A DNA stretch of 28,353 nt. Source: an uncultured Oscillospiraceae bacterium (GTDB lineage: Bacteria; Bacillota; Clostridia; Oscillospirales; Ruminococcaceae). Positions 1 through 8,227 of the stretch are shown here, in pieces. A program made the position numbers and the translations under genes. Where the stretch lies: positions 1 to 28,353 of the forward strand of contig CAKSJL010000017.1 of NCBI GenBank assembly GCA_934463345.1, read 5' to 3'. The notes under the pieces are model-generated. The model was given only the letters and a program-made list of their open reading frames with translations, had not been told where the DNA came from and searched no databases. Numbering within the stretch: position 1 is the stretch's first letter; each line of letters opens with the position of its first letter.

Positions 1-895
1 CAGTTGTGATTGTTTCACGCTGTCTCTGTGACATGTTATTGAGGATAACATTTGTAACCTCTTCTGATGCAGCTTTAAGCGCAACAGTAAGATCCTTTGT
101 ATCGACCTCTCTGATAAAGGTCTGTATTTCCATATTATCAAGATAGACAATATCTTCAAATACGAACATAAGCTTCTTGATATCATCAGCAAGTACAGGA
201 TCCTCATCATAGAGTTCTTCAAATATGTATTTTTCTGTCTTTCTGTCAACCCTGTTCATGATCTCAGCAATGTAGTTGACACCGCCCATTTCCATAACGT
301 CAACAGATGTAACAGCAGATAGCTTTTTGTTCAGAACACTCTCCACAATATTTATTATTTCCGGCGATGCTCTGTCAAGATTTGAAATTCTTTTAATAAC
401 ATCAAGCTGTATCTCTCTCGGCAATTCAGAAATTATCGCTGACGCCTGGTCAGCTCTCGCATAAGAAAGCACAATTGCAATCGTCTGTGGATGCTCGCTC
501 TGCAAAAGCATCTGAAGATTCTTATAATCAACTTTTCTTACCATTTCAAACGCTCTGACTTTGCCTGATTTTGCGATTTGCTCCATAAGATACGCTGAAC
601 GCTGAGGTCCGAACGCCTTTTCAAGAATCTCCTTGGCATAGGATTCGCCGCCCTCGGTTATTATATTCTGAGTAATGCACATATCATAGAAATCTTCCAT
701 GATACCTTTCATATCCTCAGATGACAGCAGATCTATCTTGGAAATTTCACTGGTAATTTCCTCTATCTCATCATCTCTCAGATATTTATATACTTCCGAA
801 GCACTGTCTGCACCAAGAGCTATCATAATCGCTGCGACCTTCGTTGCGGAGGTTATCTTAGGCTGTGCAGGCTGCTTTGTAGAAGTATTTGCCAT
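1..895 (-). CDS. fliG: Flagellar motor switch protein FliG (partial, C-terminus off the left edge)
   Basis: FliG is the rotor protein that couples the MS ring (FliF) to the switch and receives torque from the stator. The gene reads leftward from an ATG at 895 and runs off the window after about 298 codons; full-length FliG is usually near 335, so roughly the last 35-40 residues are missing. Visible are the N-terminal FliF-binding part, the middle-domain EHPQ motif (SEHPQTIAIVLSYARA), and the start of the C-terminal torque domain (FVFEDIVYLDN, REVDTKDL, LKAASEEV). Its ATG overlaps the fliF stop by one base (TAATG), so translation is probably coupled. Identity is clear from conserved motifs and from the flgB-flgC-fliE-fliF-fliG order. 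Confidence 0.96.
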   Translation of the reverse strand, partial: MANTSTKQPAQPKITSATKVAAIMIALGADSASEVYKYLRDDEIEEITSEISKIDLLSSEDMKGIMEDFYDMCITQNIITEGGESYAKEILEKAFGPQRSAYLMEQIAKSGKVRAFEMVRKVDYKNLQMLLQSEHPQTIAIVLSYARADQASAIISELPREIQLDVIKRISNLDRASPEIINIVESVLNKKLSAVTSVDVMEMGGVNYIAEIMNRVDRKTEKYIFEELYDEDPVLADDIKKLMFVFEDIVYLDNMEIQTFIREVDTKDLTVALKAASEEVTNVILNNMSQRQRETITT

Positions 896-2499
896 TATTC
901 ATCACGCTCCTTCAGCATTGAGCGTATGAGTGCAGCAGCAATTTCTGGATTATTCTTTGCAAATTCACGAACTTCCATTTCCGCTGCCTTTTCTGTTTTG
1001 CTGTGTTCCTCCGCAGCCTCTTCAAGTGTTTTCTTATTGTTTTCTTCAATTGTTTCCTGAAGCGACTGGATTGCAGCATCACTTTCTTCCTGCTGCTGCC
1101 TCATCTTCTTCTTCATGCTCTTTATAATCATAAGTATAATTATAAGTATAACTGCAAGCAGAATAAACGAGCATAGGCAGATAAGAATTATAAGCTTTTT
1201 GGTAATAGGTCCCGGATTCGGATTTGGATTTGGATTAATTTCATTTTTGCCTAACTGACGGCAGAGAACAGAAATCTTATCCTCGCTAATGTTTGTTGCA
1301 TTTTTTACAAGCTGAATAACACCATTTCTTTCATCTCTCGAAAGATATCCATTATCATTAGTAACAACGACAGAAATTGAAGCGTCCTTTACAACACCTT
1401 GTTCTTTTTCAGTCTGAGTCATAACATAGCCAGGATCGATCCATTCTATGTCATGATTATAGTCCGCAGTGTTGTCACTGTTCAGAACTGGTTCTGTACC
1501 ATTCTGGTAATTCGGAATATCTGAATTGTTTTCCTCGCCTACAACACCGCCTTCTGCAACTGGTGTATTGCTGGTATTATAGCTTATATGTTCATTTGCC
1601 TTTACGCTGTTTCCGTCCTCGTTCGTCAGAAGCTCTTTTCGCTCTTCAACAATCTTGTCATAGTCAAGCTCAACTACGGCAACGGCGTCAACACCGTCAG
1701 GATAGATATTCTGTAGAATCTGCTTGGCGTTTGCTTCATACATGCTTTTAAATGTATTGGCATATTCCATCTTGGTTTCCATGTCGATCTCGTTAGGCTT
1801 GCTTTCCTCTGCCTCTTCCTCCGAAAGCATTTCCTGACCAGTCTGAGCGTTTATTACAGTTACGTCGTCCGGTGTCATCTGCTGTGCACTGTAAGCAACA
1901 AGTTTCTTTACTGCTGAAACATTTGCCGGTGTGAAACCTGCACTGTTGGTAAGTGTAAGCGTTACGCTTGCAGTAGCTTTTTCGTCATTCTGTTCCCATG
2001 CATAATTACTTTTTTCCGGAACATTGATTGTAACAATTGCGCCCTTTACTCCGTCAATTCTTTTAAGAGTTGTCTGAAGTCTGTCCTGAAGTTCAAATCT
2101 TAAAGTCTGCTTCTTTTCAAATTCAGTCATTGTCATGCTGAGATTATCAAAAAATGTTCCATATGACGGCGCAGACTGAGGATACCCAAGCTCAGCAAGC
2201 TCGAAAACAAGATTATCCCATTCGGATTTCTTTACCTCAATTTCTCCGTCCTTGGTCATTTTTGTTTCAACATTTCTGTTCTGAAGTTCAAGATACACTT
2301 CAGTTGACTCTTCCTGTGACATATCCGGGAAAAGCACGATCCAGTCAGACGAGGATTTTTTATTAAGATAAACCGTAAGTACTATAGAACCGATAAGTAT
2401 GACAGCCAAAGCAGCACATATAACGATTTTTGCGATTTTCGTAAGCCCTTTCCAAAGGGTTTTAAGCTTTTCTAAAACCGATTTTAGTTTTTCTTTCAT
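895..2499 (-). CDS. fliF: Flagellar MS-ring protein FliF
   Basis: FliF forms the membrane-embedded MS ring, the first assembled part of the flagellar basal body. At 534 residues it has the usual length. A first transmembrane helix lies at about residues 20-46 (KIVICAALAVILIGSIVLTV), followed by the large periplasmic-type ring domains (VLFPDMSQEESTEVYLELQ; VTINVPEKSNYAW), then a second helix near 448-472 and a charged cytoplasmic tail. The last 30 residues (VREFAKNNPEIAAALIRSML) match the FliG-binding tail. A weak AGGAAG lies about 12 bases before the ATG. The gene follows fliE after a 101-bp gap and overlaps fliG by one base. Confidence 0.97.
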   Translation of the reverse strand: MKEKLKSVLEKLKTLWKGLTKIAKIVICAALAVILIGSIVLTVYLNKKSSSDWIVLFPDMSQEESTEVYLELQNRNVETKMTKDGEIEVKKSEWDNLVFELAELGYPQSAPSYGTFFDNLSMTMTEFEKKQTLRFELQDRLQTTLKRIDGVKGAIVTINVPEKSNYAWEQNDEKATASVTLTLTNSAGFTPANVSAVKKLVAYSAQQMTPDDVTVINAQTGQEMLSEEEAEESKPNEIDMETKMEYANTFKSMYEANAKQILQNIYPDGVDAVAVVELDYDKIVEERKELLTNEDGNSVKANEHISYNTSNTPVAEGGVVGEENNSDIPNYQNGTEPVLNSDNTADYNHDIEWIDPGYVMTQTEKEQGVVKDASISVVVTNDNGYLSRDERNGVIQLVKNATNISEDKISVLCRQLGKNEINPNPNPNPGPITKKLIILICLCSFILLAVILIIILMIIKSMKKKMRQQQEESDAAIQSLQETIEENNKKTLEEAAEEHSKTEKAAEMEVREFAKNNPEIAAALIRSMLKERDE

Positions 2500-2600
2500 T
2501 TAACAACCAAACTTCCTGTATCTGTATTTTTCCATAATTACTGACAGCGCAGTAACCTCATAATAAAAATTTCAAAAACTTTGTTATATTGCTGCAGATA

Positions 2601-2909
2601 TCATACCTGCATAGACATTATTTCCTTATATGCATTAACAGCTCTTGTTGTCAGCTGCACAGTCATTTCAATTGCTGTTGAAGCTTTGGTTGAATCGAGC
2701 ATAGCAGATTCAATGTCGCTGGATGCGCCTGTGGCAATATCATAAGCGCTCTGGAGCGACTGTGTTTCGAGATCCTTAACATTCTGAATCTTCTGTTTCA
2801 GAATTTCACCGAAGCCCGATTTATCTTCAGAAGATTTGCTTTCTGAAATACTTTCAAATCCTTTCATTTCCTCTAATGAAGGCATTGATGTCAATGGAAC
2901 AATAAACAT
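2601..2909 (-). CDS. fliE: Flagellar hook-basal body protein FliE
   Basis: FliE is the small export-substrate protein that joins the MS ring to the proximal rod. The 102-residue length and the C-terminal half are typical: alternating helical heptads ending in STKASTAIEMTVQLTTRAVN and a closing AYKEIMSMQV. No signal peptide or membrane segment is expected, because FliE leaves through the flagellar type III system. The N-terminal 35 residues are variable, as usual. The best Shine-Dalgarno (AGAGG) is rather far (about 13 bases) from the ATG, so the exact start is less certain. It lies 36 bp after flgC. Confidence 0.93.
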   Translation of the reverse strand: MFIVPLTSMPSLEEMKGFESISESKSSEDKSGFGEILKQKIQNVKDLETQSLQSAYDIATGASSDIESAMLDSTKASTAIEMTVQLTTRAVNAYKEIMSMQV

Positions 2910-2945
2910 TATTTATCAGATTCCTCTCTGTTTTAAATTATAAAA

Positions 2946-3374
2946 TTACTGGTTTCGTCCTATTTCAAGTGCTTTTGAAGCCATAGCTTTTACAACGGCA
3001 AGCGCACTTACATTTGCCTCATAAACCCTTGAAGCGTCCATAAGGTCAACCTGTTCTTCCGTATTGTTTACATTCGGATAATATACATATCCCTCTTCGT
3101 CTGCATCCGGATTATCCGGGTCATAAACAGGAGTGAAGTCCTCCTGACTCTCAACTACCTCAGCAACCCTGACACCTCCGCCGGTCACCTGACTGAGCGC
3201 CTCATCAAAGCTTTGTGCCCTTGTCTGAAAGATAACCTGCTTTCTTCTGTAAGGTTCTCCGCTTTCAGTTCTTGTTGTGGTCTGGTTTGCAATGTTCTGC
3301 AAAATTATATTAGTTCTGAATCGTTCAGCAGTAAGAGCCGAACCAACGATATTTATTGAATTCAAAAAAGCCAT
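2946..3374 (-). CDS. flgC: Flagellar proximal rod protein FlgC
   Basis: FlgC is a rod protein of the basal body, exported by the flagellar type III apparatus. The 142-residue length matches the family. The N-terminus carries the conserved rod motif ILQNIANQTTTRTESGEPYR, where NIAN and the TR(T)xxGxPYRRK segment are diagnostic, and the C-terminus ends in the helical DASRVYEANVSALAVVKAMA segment shared by rod/hook proteins. An AGGA lies about 11 bases before the ATG. It follows flgB after 30 bp and precedes fliE by 36 bp, so it is in the same transcript. Confidence 0.96.
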   Translation of the reverse strand: MAFLNSINIVGSALTAERFRTNIILQNIANQTTTRTESGEPYRRKQVIFQTRAQSFDEALSQVTGGGVRVAEVVESQEDFTPVYDPDNPDADEEGYVYYPNVNNTEEQVDLMDASRVYEANVSALAVVKAMASKALEIGRNQ

Positions 3375-3404
3375 TTCCAGTTATTCCTTTCTCGGATTTA
3401 TTTA

Positions 3405-3764
3405 TCATTTAAAGTTTGAGTTGGTCATTACATATCTGAGATCGGCTATTGAAGAATTCAATTTTCTGATTATTGCCGACGACTGAAGATATGTGCTGTA
3501 AAGCTCAAGGTTTTCCTTGTCAACGTCAACATTGTTTCCGTCTACAAGAACATCAGTATTTTCGACCTCTGTAACCGTTGACTTAAAATCATACTTTCGT
3601 TTGCCGTCATTCTTTTCATTAAGAGTATTTTCAAAAGTAACATATTTATAATTATAATCAGGCGTGTCAATATTTGAAATATTCTGCACATGCACCTGTT
3701 GTTTTACATTAAGCTGTTTCAGTCCGCTTTCCATAGCCTTGAACGCCAGTGAATCAAGATACAT
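3405..3764 (-). CDS. flgB: Flagellar proximal rod protein FlgB
   Basis: FlgB is a proximal rod subunit and the first gene of this flagellar operon. The start at 3764 (MYLDSLAFKAMESGLKQLN) is preferred over the open-frame start 18 bases upstream, because GGAGGAG sits six bases before it and the upstream Met pair overlaps that ribosome binding site. The resulting 119 residues fit the family. The rod motif VQNISNIDTPDYNYK is present, as is the C-terminal helix with SAIIRKLNSSIADLRYVMT. A consensus-like housekeeping promoter lies 39 bp upstream. Confidence 0.95.
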   Translation of the reverse strand: MYLDSLAFKAMESGLKQLNVKQQVHVQNISNIDTPDYNYKYVTFENTLNEKNDGKRKYDFKSTVTEVENTDVLVDGNNVDVDKENLELYSTYLQSSAIIRKLNSSIADLRYVMTNSNFK

Positions 3765-3802
3765 ATAATTCTCCTCCATCATTGATACTTTTAACTACTA
3801 AC

Positions 3803-3831
3803 ATTATACATGAAGTTTTTTAAAAAATCAA
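3803..3831 (-). promoter_or_regulatory. Sigma-A-type promoter of the flgB operon
   Basis: On the minus strand TTGATT and TATAAT are separated by exactly 17 bases, about 39 bp upstream of the flgB start. No sigma-28 (TAAA-N15-GCCGATAA) or sigma-54 (GG-N10-GC) pattern was seen in the 128-bp gap. The early flagellar operon therefore seems to be read by the housekeeping polymerase. Confidence 0.75.
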
Positions 3832-3892
3832 CCCTATTTCAAAATTTTATTTTATTTTAATAGATTTTTCGTCATTATATATCAGTTTTATG

Positions 3893-6800
3893 CTATTTTT
3901 TTATTTTTATAACTCCACTTTCACAACTGATGTATCCATTAATCACAAGATGCTTCACTCTGTTTTTCACAAAAATTCCGGATATGCCCAACGCATTTGA
4001 AATATTTCCGACTGTAAGCTTCATTCCATCAAATTCCTCAGCCGCCTTGAGAATGAAATAATCAAGTATATTAATGTTTTCCTGTGAATTCTGTGACTGT
4101 TCATTCAAAGGTAACCCATCTAACACTGTGTTTTCCAAATTAATGCTATGGATATTTCTGTGCGGCACAGGTACGATCTTCGATTCTGGAAGCTTTCCAG
4201 GATCTCTGAGTCCACCCAGCTTTGACGTAATGTCAAATATCTCCTGAAACATTGAAGCCGCCGAGCTGTCAGACGATCCAGTAAAATTCTCTGAACTTCC
4301 TATTATTACAAGAAGTTCCTTTGCTCTCGAAAGCGCAACATTTATTCTGCGACAGTCCTTAGCAAAACCAATATTGTGTCTATCGTTATTTCTGACAAAG
4401 CTTATAAGGATTATATCCTCCTCCATACCCTGAAACCTGTCAACAGAACCGATTCTCAGCTCCACCGCATCAAGGCAGTCAGTAAAGCCGCTGTTTATCA
4501 GTCTGTCCTCAAGAATTTTCACCTGCGCATCATAAAATGTTATCACACCTATAGTTTTATTGACTTTATTATTTTTAAGATTGTTATTTAATTTCTCTAA
4601 AATTTTCTTTATAGTCTCTGCTTCATACAAATTATAGTAGCTCTTGTTTTGCCTGCTTTCATAATATTCAGGAGCATTCGGAATATTATACCACAGCACA
4701 TGATCATTTTCAGATATATCCTCTCCCTGACAGCAATGGGCTTTAGAGGCTTCCGATGGCGACTCCAGTCTTCCGGCATCGGTGTTTATATAGAACTGAT
4801 TTATAAGCGACGCAATATCTCTGTGCATACGATACTGTCTGAACAGCATTGTTTTCATACTGTGCGGAGCAGATTCATAAAGCTCCTCAAAAAGACTTAC
4901 TTTCATAAGCTCATGCAGTCTGCCGTCATCATCCGATACCTCGTCATAAGCGTCAGAGTCTATATACGGAGGAAGCTGCTTGTGATCTCCTACAAGTACA
5001 ATCTTTTTTCCCCTGAGCATAGGCAGAATCATGTCAGGAAGCGTACTCTTACTTGACTCATCGATTATTACCACATCAAATGAAGGATAATTTTTTTCAA
5101 AGTCAGCTGTTCCGCTTTGTATGCATGTTATACCAATAACATTCGCATTATCAATATAAAGCTGCTTCAATGCGCTGTAGTCCATACCATCAGACCCTAT
5201 TCTGCCGCACCATTCATTGAGAAGCTTCTGCCATTTAAGGTATCTCACCGCTTTGCGGCTGTAATATTCATTAACAGCTTTTTCTATCTCGCAAAGCTCA
5301 GGATTATATACTGACATATTTTCAAGCGCCGCAGAAAAAAATTTATCTGATGTTTTTTCTCTTAAAAGCTCAACGGAATAATCATAATCCTTTGAAACAT
5401 TTTCAAGCTTTCTGACAATAGTATCATATTTTGCCCTGAACATATAATACTGAGACTCATAATCCTGGCAAAGTGCATCAAGGCTTATTTTAAACGTCTC
5501 CATACTCTGAACAAAATCATCATTGCCTTTAAGCTCAAATATTTTATGCGCAAGCTTTATGGTCCTGCGCTGAATGCCGCAAAGAAAGCTTTCAGCACGC
5601 CTGTAATGGATTGCGGCGACCTTTCCCCATTTTATGCGAAAAAACAACGCCTTCACACCATATGGAATAGAACTGATTATTTTTTCGCCCTCCATAAAAA
5701 GGTTTTCCGCAAGCTCTTCATCAATAAAGTAAAATATGCCCTCATACGCTGTATTTTCCAGACGACCGGTGGATACATGACGGTCTATAAAGCGCATTTG
5801 CCTGGTGAATTTTGCTGTATACTCATTCAGAAGCTCAAACTCTGATTCAAGTTCATGTATTTTTTCAACAGCTGATTCTATATCAGCAAATTTTTCTTCA
5901 ACGTCATTGTAAATGTTGTTAGGAATCCTGAAATCTGACGGATAATAATGTTTGGCATCATACGCATAAACCGGTGATTCCTGTTCGTATGCCTCATTTA
6001 TAAGCTCAAAAAAGCTGTTCTTATTTTCAGATGCTTCTGCAAGCACATTTTTCAGAAAAAAAAGCTGTGACCTTATATTTTCCTTTCTTTCAGCATTAAG
6101 CTTAACATCCTCGGCATATCTCAGTATTTCCGGAAGCTTCATTTTATACTTTTTCAGTACAGAAAGCTTTGCGTTTATATCGTCAGCCATCTTCTGCGCT
6201 GACTGCGACACGCATTTTATCCATGTACGGACAACATTATCCTCTACAAACGGCAGACCTTCATCCTCAACTCTTGATGAATCACCTTTTCTCAGTACTC
6301 TGACCTCGCTGTGATTCATAACCCTCGAAATTGCATTGTCAACTGCAAGATTTGACTGGGAAACAACAAGAGTTTTCTTTCCCCTGACAGCATTCTGATA
6401 ACATATTTCAGCAATTACAGTTGTCTTTCCCGTTCCCGGCGGTCCCTGTATAAGATACATATCCTTTGAGTTTAAAACTCCCTCGACTGCCGCAAGCTGC
6501 TCTGTGTTCATATTTTTCATAAGCAGTTCATTTTCAGAAAGGATAATATTATCGTCCGGTTCTTTATTGGCAGCAGACGTATCAAACAGAAATTCTGTAA
6601 GCCTTTTGTTTACAGCATCTCCCTTGCACAGCTTGTCCAGACCGCTTTTCATCCTACGACAGGTTATAAGAGAAGCCGCATCGTACACAGCAAGTCTCGT
6701 CACACCCTCAGACAGGCTGACAACCGATTTGCTGTCGGTTCTGACGGTCAGTATACCATTGTCCAGCTTTTCCGCCCTGCCGAATGAATAAAGCGGATCG

Positions 6801-7324
6801 CCATTTTCATCTGCCAGTGCAACGTTCAGATTTTTTATTTCTGAATCGCAGTTTCCGGCAACATGCATAAGCCATTTATCACCGCTTCGGCTGACAGTTT
6901 CCTCATAAATAAAAACATATGTATTTTCATGGGATTTTTTTAGCATTATCCCAATATAGTCATACCACAGGTCAATACGCTTTTTTAGTTCAGGGTTTAT
7001 ATTAAAAATTTCCTCATTATTTTCATGAGCAAACCCAATCATAAGTTTCCTGCCATTTGTCACAGTTCCTCTTCGTATGCTCTGACAAAAAAAGTTGTTT
7101 TCTTCAATTTTTCCTTTCAGAAGAATGTTAACACCATCACACAGTACATTTATCCATACCATGCCATCCACAACAGAAACATCTGATTCAAATTCTTTTT
7201 CCTTTGAAAGCAGGATCAACGGAAGCTGATACTTAGAACATTTCTGGCTCTGATATATTCCCCGCAGCTCATCAAGTGCACGAGGAGACATTTTAATATT
7301 AAGTTTTATATGCTTCATATCCAT
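3893..7324 (-). CDS. UPF1-like superfamily 1 helicase/ATPase with C-terminal winged helix
   Basis: This is a 1143-residue SF1B (AAA_11/AAA_12-type) nucleic-acid helicase. Seen in order (numbered from the 7330 Met, two residues upstream): an unrecognised N-terminal region to about 265; Walker A GPPGTGKT at 296-303; motif Ia SQSNLAVDNA; a long insertion with coiled-coil character between about 370 and 720; Walker B VVIIDESSKS near 755; VGDHKQLPPYI; FRQYRMH near 833; VDRFQGMEEDIILISFVR near 963; and the arginine-finger motif INVALSRAKELL near 998. The last 60 residues resemble a winged helix (LTVGNISNALGISGIFVKNR). The start at 7324 is preferred because AGGTG lies seven bases before it. It stands alone with its own promoter. 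Substrate (DNA or RNA) and cellular role cannot be read from sequence. Confidence 0.88.
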   Translation of the reverse strand: MDMKHIKLNIKMSPRALDELRGIYQSQKCSKYQLPLILLSKEKEFESDVSVVDGMVWINVLCDGVNILLKGKIEENNFFCQSIRRGTVTNGRKLMIGFAHENNEEIFNINPELKKRIDLWYDYIGIMLKKSHENTYVFIYEETVSRSGDKWLMHVAGNCDSEIKNLNVALADENGDPLYSFGRAEKLDNGILTVRTDSKSVVSLSEGVTRLAVYDAASLITCRRMKSGLDKLCKGDAVNKRLTEFLFDTSAANKEPDDNIILSENELLMKNMNTEQLAAVEGVLNSKDMYLIQGPPGTGKTTVIAEICYQNAVRGKKTLVVSQSNLAVDNAISRVMNHSEVRVLRKGDSSRVEDEGLPFVEDNVVRTWIKCVSQSAQKMADDINAKLSVLKKYKMKLPEILRYAEDVKLNAERKENIRSQLFFLKNVLAEASENKNSFFELINEAYEQESPVYAYDAKHYYPSDFRIPNNIYNDVEEKFADIESAVEKIHELESEFELLNEYTAKFTRQMRFIDRHVSTGRLENTAYEGIFYFIDEELAENLFMEGEKIISSIPYGVKALFFRIKWGKVAAIHYRRAESFLCGIQRRTIKLAHKIFELKGNDDFVQSMETFKISLDALCQDYESQYYMFRAKYDTIVRKLENVSKDYDYSVELLREKTSDKFFSAALENMSVYNPELCEIEKAVNEYYSRKAVRYLKWQKLLNEWCGRIGSDGMDYSALKQLYIDNANVIGITCIQSGTADFEKNYPSFDVVIIDESSKSTLPDMILPMLRGKKIVLVGDHKQLPPYIDSDAYDEVSDDDGRLHELMKVSLFEELYESAPHSMKTMLFRQYRMHRDIASLINQFYINTDAGRLESPSEASKAHCCQGEDISENDHVLWYNIPNAPEYYESRQNKSYYNLYEAETIKKILEKLNNNLKNNKVNKTIGVITFYDAQVKILEDRLINSGFTDCLDAVELRIGSVDRFQGMEEDIILISFVRNNDRHNIGFAKDCRRINVALSRAKELLVIIGSSENFTGSSDSSAASMFQEIFDITSKLGGLRDPGKLPESKIVPVPHRNIHSINLENTVLDGLPLNEQSQNSQENINILDYFILKAAEEFDGMKLTVGNISNALGISGIFVKNRVKHLVINGYISCESGVIKIKK

Positions 7325-7355
7325 TATCATACACCTGTGATAAGACTTTTAATAT

Positions 7356-7384
7356 ATTATAGCACATTTCTTCCCACTTAGCAA
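7356..7384 (-). promoter_or_regulatory. Sigma-A-type promoter of the helicase gene
   Basis: TTGCTA-N17-TATAAT on the minus strand, with an extended -10 (TGC directly before TATAAT). It lies about 32 bp before the helicase start. This supports independent transcription of the helicase. Confidence 0.75.
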
Positions 7385-7409
7385 TGTATAATAAAAGATT
7401 TTTACTTTT

Positions 7410-7441
7410 AGGCAATACCACACAAAGATTGTGCAGTATTG
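7410..7441. repeat. Short palindromic repeat, copy 1 (AGGCAAYACCRCACAAA family)
   Basis: On the plus strand CAATAC-ca-CACAA-aga-TTGTG-ca-GTATTG forms an almost perfect palindrome with a 3-base centre (7413-7441). The left 17 bases starting at 7410 match the start of the element at 21722 except at two positions. Both copies lie in intergenic DNA. It could be a dispersed palindromic repeat or remnant of a mobile-element end; two copies in one window do not settle which. Confidence 0.5.
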
Positions 7442-7486
7442 ATCTTATAACAAAACCGAATTATTTACAACAGTCCCGGTATACAC

Positions 7487-7516
7487 AAAAGCATCGGGCG
7501 ACAAATAGCCACCCGA
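7487..7516 (-). terminator. Intrinsic terminator of the cytidylate-kinase-like gene
   Basis: Read on the minus strand, TCGGGTGGC-TATTT-GTCGCCCGA gives a 9-bp stem (two G-U pairs) and a 5-base loop, followed by TGCTTTTG. It starts 18 bp after the stop codon at 7534. The T-tract is short, so efficiency is uncertain. Confidence 0.65.
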
Positions 7517-7533
7517 ATAAAAACTGTAAATTA

Positions 7534-8118
7534 TTACTTTGCGCATTCAGCAATTAATGCAGCACACCTTTCAATACCAATTATGCTACTGTCCAGTACA
7601 AGGTCGTATTTTTCATAATCTTTCCATTCCTTGCCCAGATTAGATTTATAATACGCAGCACGTCTTTTGTCGTATTTTTTTATAATCGTCCTGACGCTTG
7701 CACTTTCTATTCCATATACTTCACAGGCTCTTTTTTCACGAAATTCATCAGATGCATGTACGAACACCCTTAGAACATTTTTCTTTTCCTCAAGTGCAAA
7801 TGAGGCGCTTCTGCCTACAAAAACTGCCGGCCCATTTCCGGAAAGCTCCTTTATGACGCCTATTTCTTCAGCATTCACCTTTTCAGACGGCGTAAGAGAA
7901 GTTACATTGGACATTTTATAAAGCGAGTAAAGAAAGCTTCCAGATGAATTTTCCTCAAGCTCCTCCACATAGTCAACAGATACTCCTCTGCGTTTGGCAG
8001 TTATCTCAAGTACTTCCCTGCCATAGCATGGAATATTAAGAAGCTGAGCTGCTCGTTTTCCTATTTCACTTCCTCCGCTTGCATATTCTCTTTCAATTGT
8101 TATATAATTGAATTTCAT
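7534..8118 (-). CDS. Cytidylate-kinase-like family protein
   Basis: A 194-residue P-loop protein of the cytidylate-kinase-like family (PF13189 type), common in clostridia. The N-terminus has ITIEREYASGGSEIGKRAA, in which the glycine-rich EYASGGSEIGK replaces the canonical Walker A. PAVFVGRSASFAL, RVFVHASDEFREKR and the helical KKYDKRRAAYYKSNLGKEW follow, as in this family. The phosphate acceptor is not known for the family; NMP kinase activity is an inference from the fold. The start at 8118 is chosen because ATGGAG, which contains the upstream Met codon, is its ribosome binding site (GGAG seven bases before ATG). It lies 109 bp after the ABC exporter with a hairpin in the gap, and ends at a terminator. 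Confidence 0.8.
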   Translation of the reverse strand: MKFNYITIEREYASGGSEIGKRAAQLLNIPCYGREVLEITAKRRGVSVDYVEELEENSSGSFLYSLYKMSNVTSLTPSEKVNAEEIGVIKELSGNGPAVFVGRSASFALEEKKNVLRVFVHASDEFREKRACEVYGIESASVRTIIKKYDKRRAAYYKSNLGKEWKDYEKYDLVLDSSIIGIERCAALIAECAK

Positions 8119-8160
8119 AAAATTCTCCATTCTGCTGCATTATGGCTCAAAATACACACC

Positions 8161-8192
8161 GAAAATCCCCTGTGCAGCAGCAGGAGATTTTC
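8161..8192 (-). terminator. Hairpin between the ABC exporter and the cytidylate-kinase-like gene
   Basis: GAAAATCTCCTG-CTGCTGCA-CAGGGGATTTTC (minus strand) forms a 12-bp stem with one G-U pair and an 8-base loop, 36 bp after the exporter stop. There is no clean T-tract after the stem on either strand. It may be a weak or attenuating terminator, or an mRNA-stabilising hairpin at the end of the exporter transcript. Confidence 0.4.
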
Positions 8193-8227
8193 AGATTCAA
8201 TAGTCACATGTCAGGCTTAGCTAATTA

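Noticed and set aside
2554..2577. Inverted repeat TTACTG/CAGTAA between fliE and fliF
   Set aside because: Only a 6-bp stem with no T-tract; not a convincing terminator, and flagellar genes on both sides are normally co-transcribed.
4649..5056. 135-codon plus-strand frame antisense to the helicase
   Set aside because: It lies fully inside a gene with intact conserved motifs and has no credible start signal or domain.
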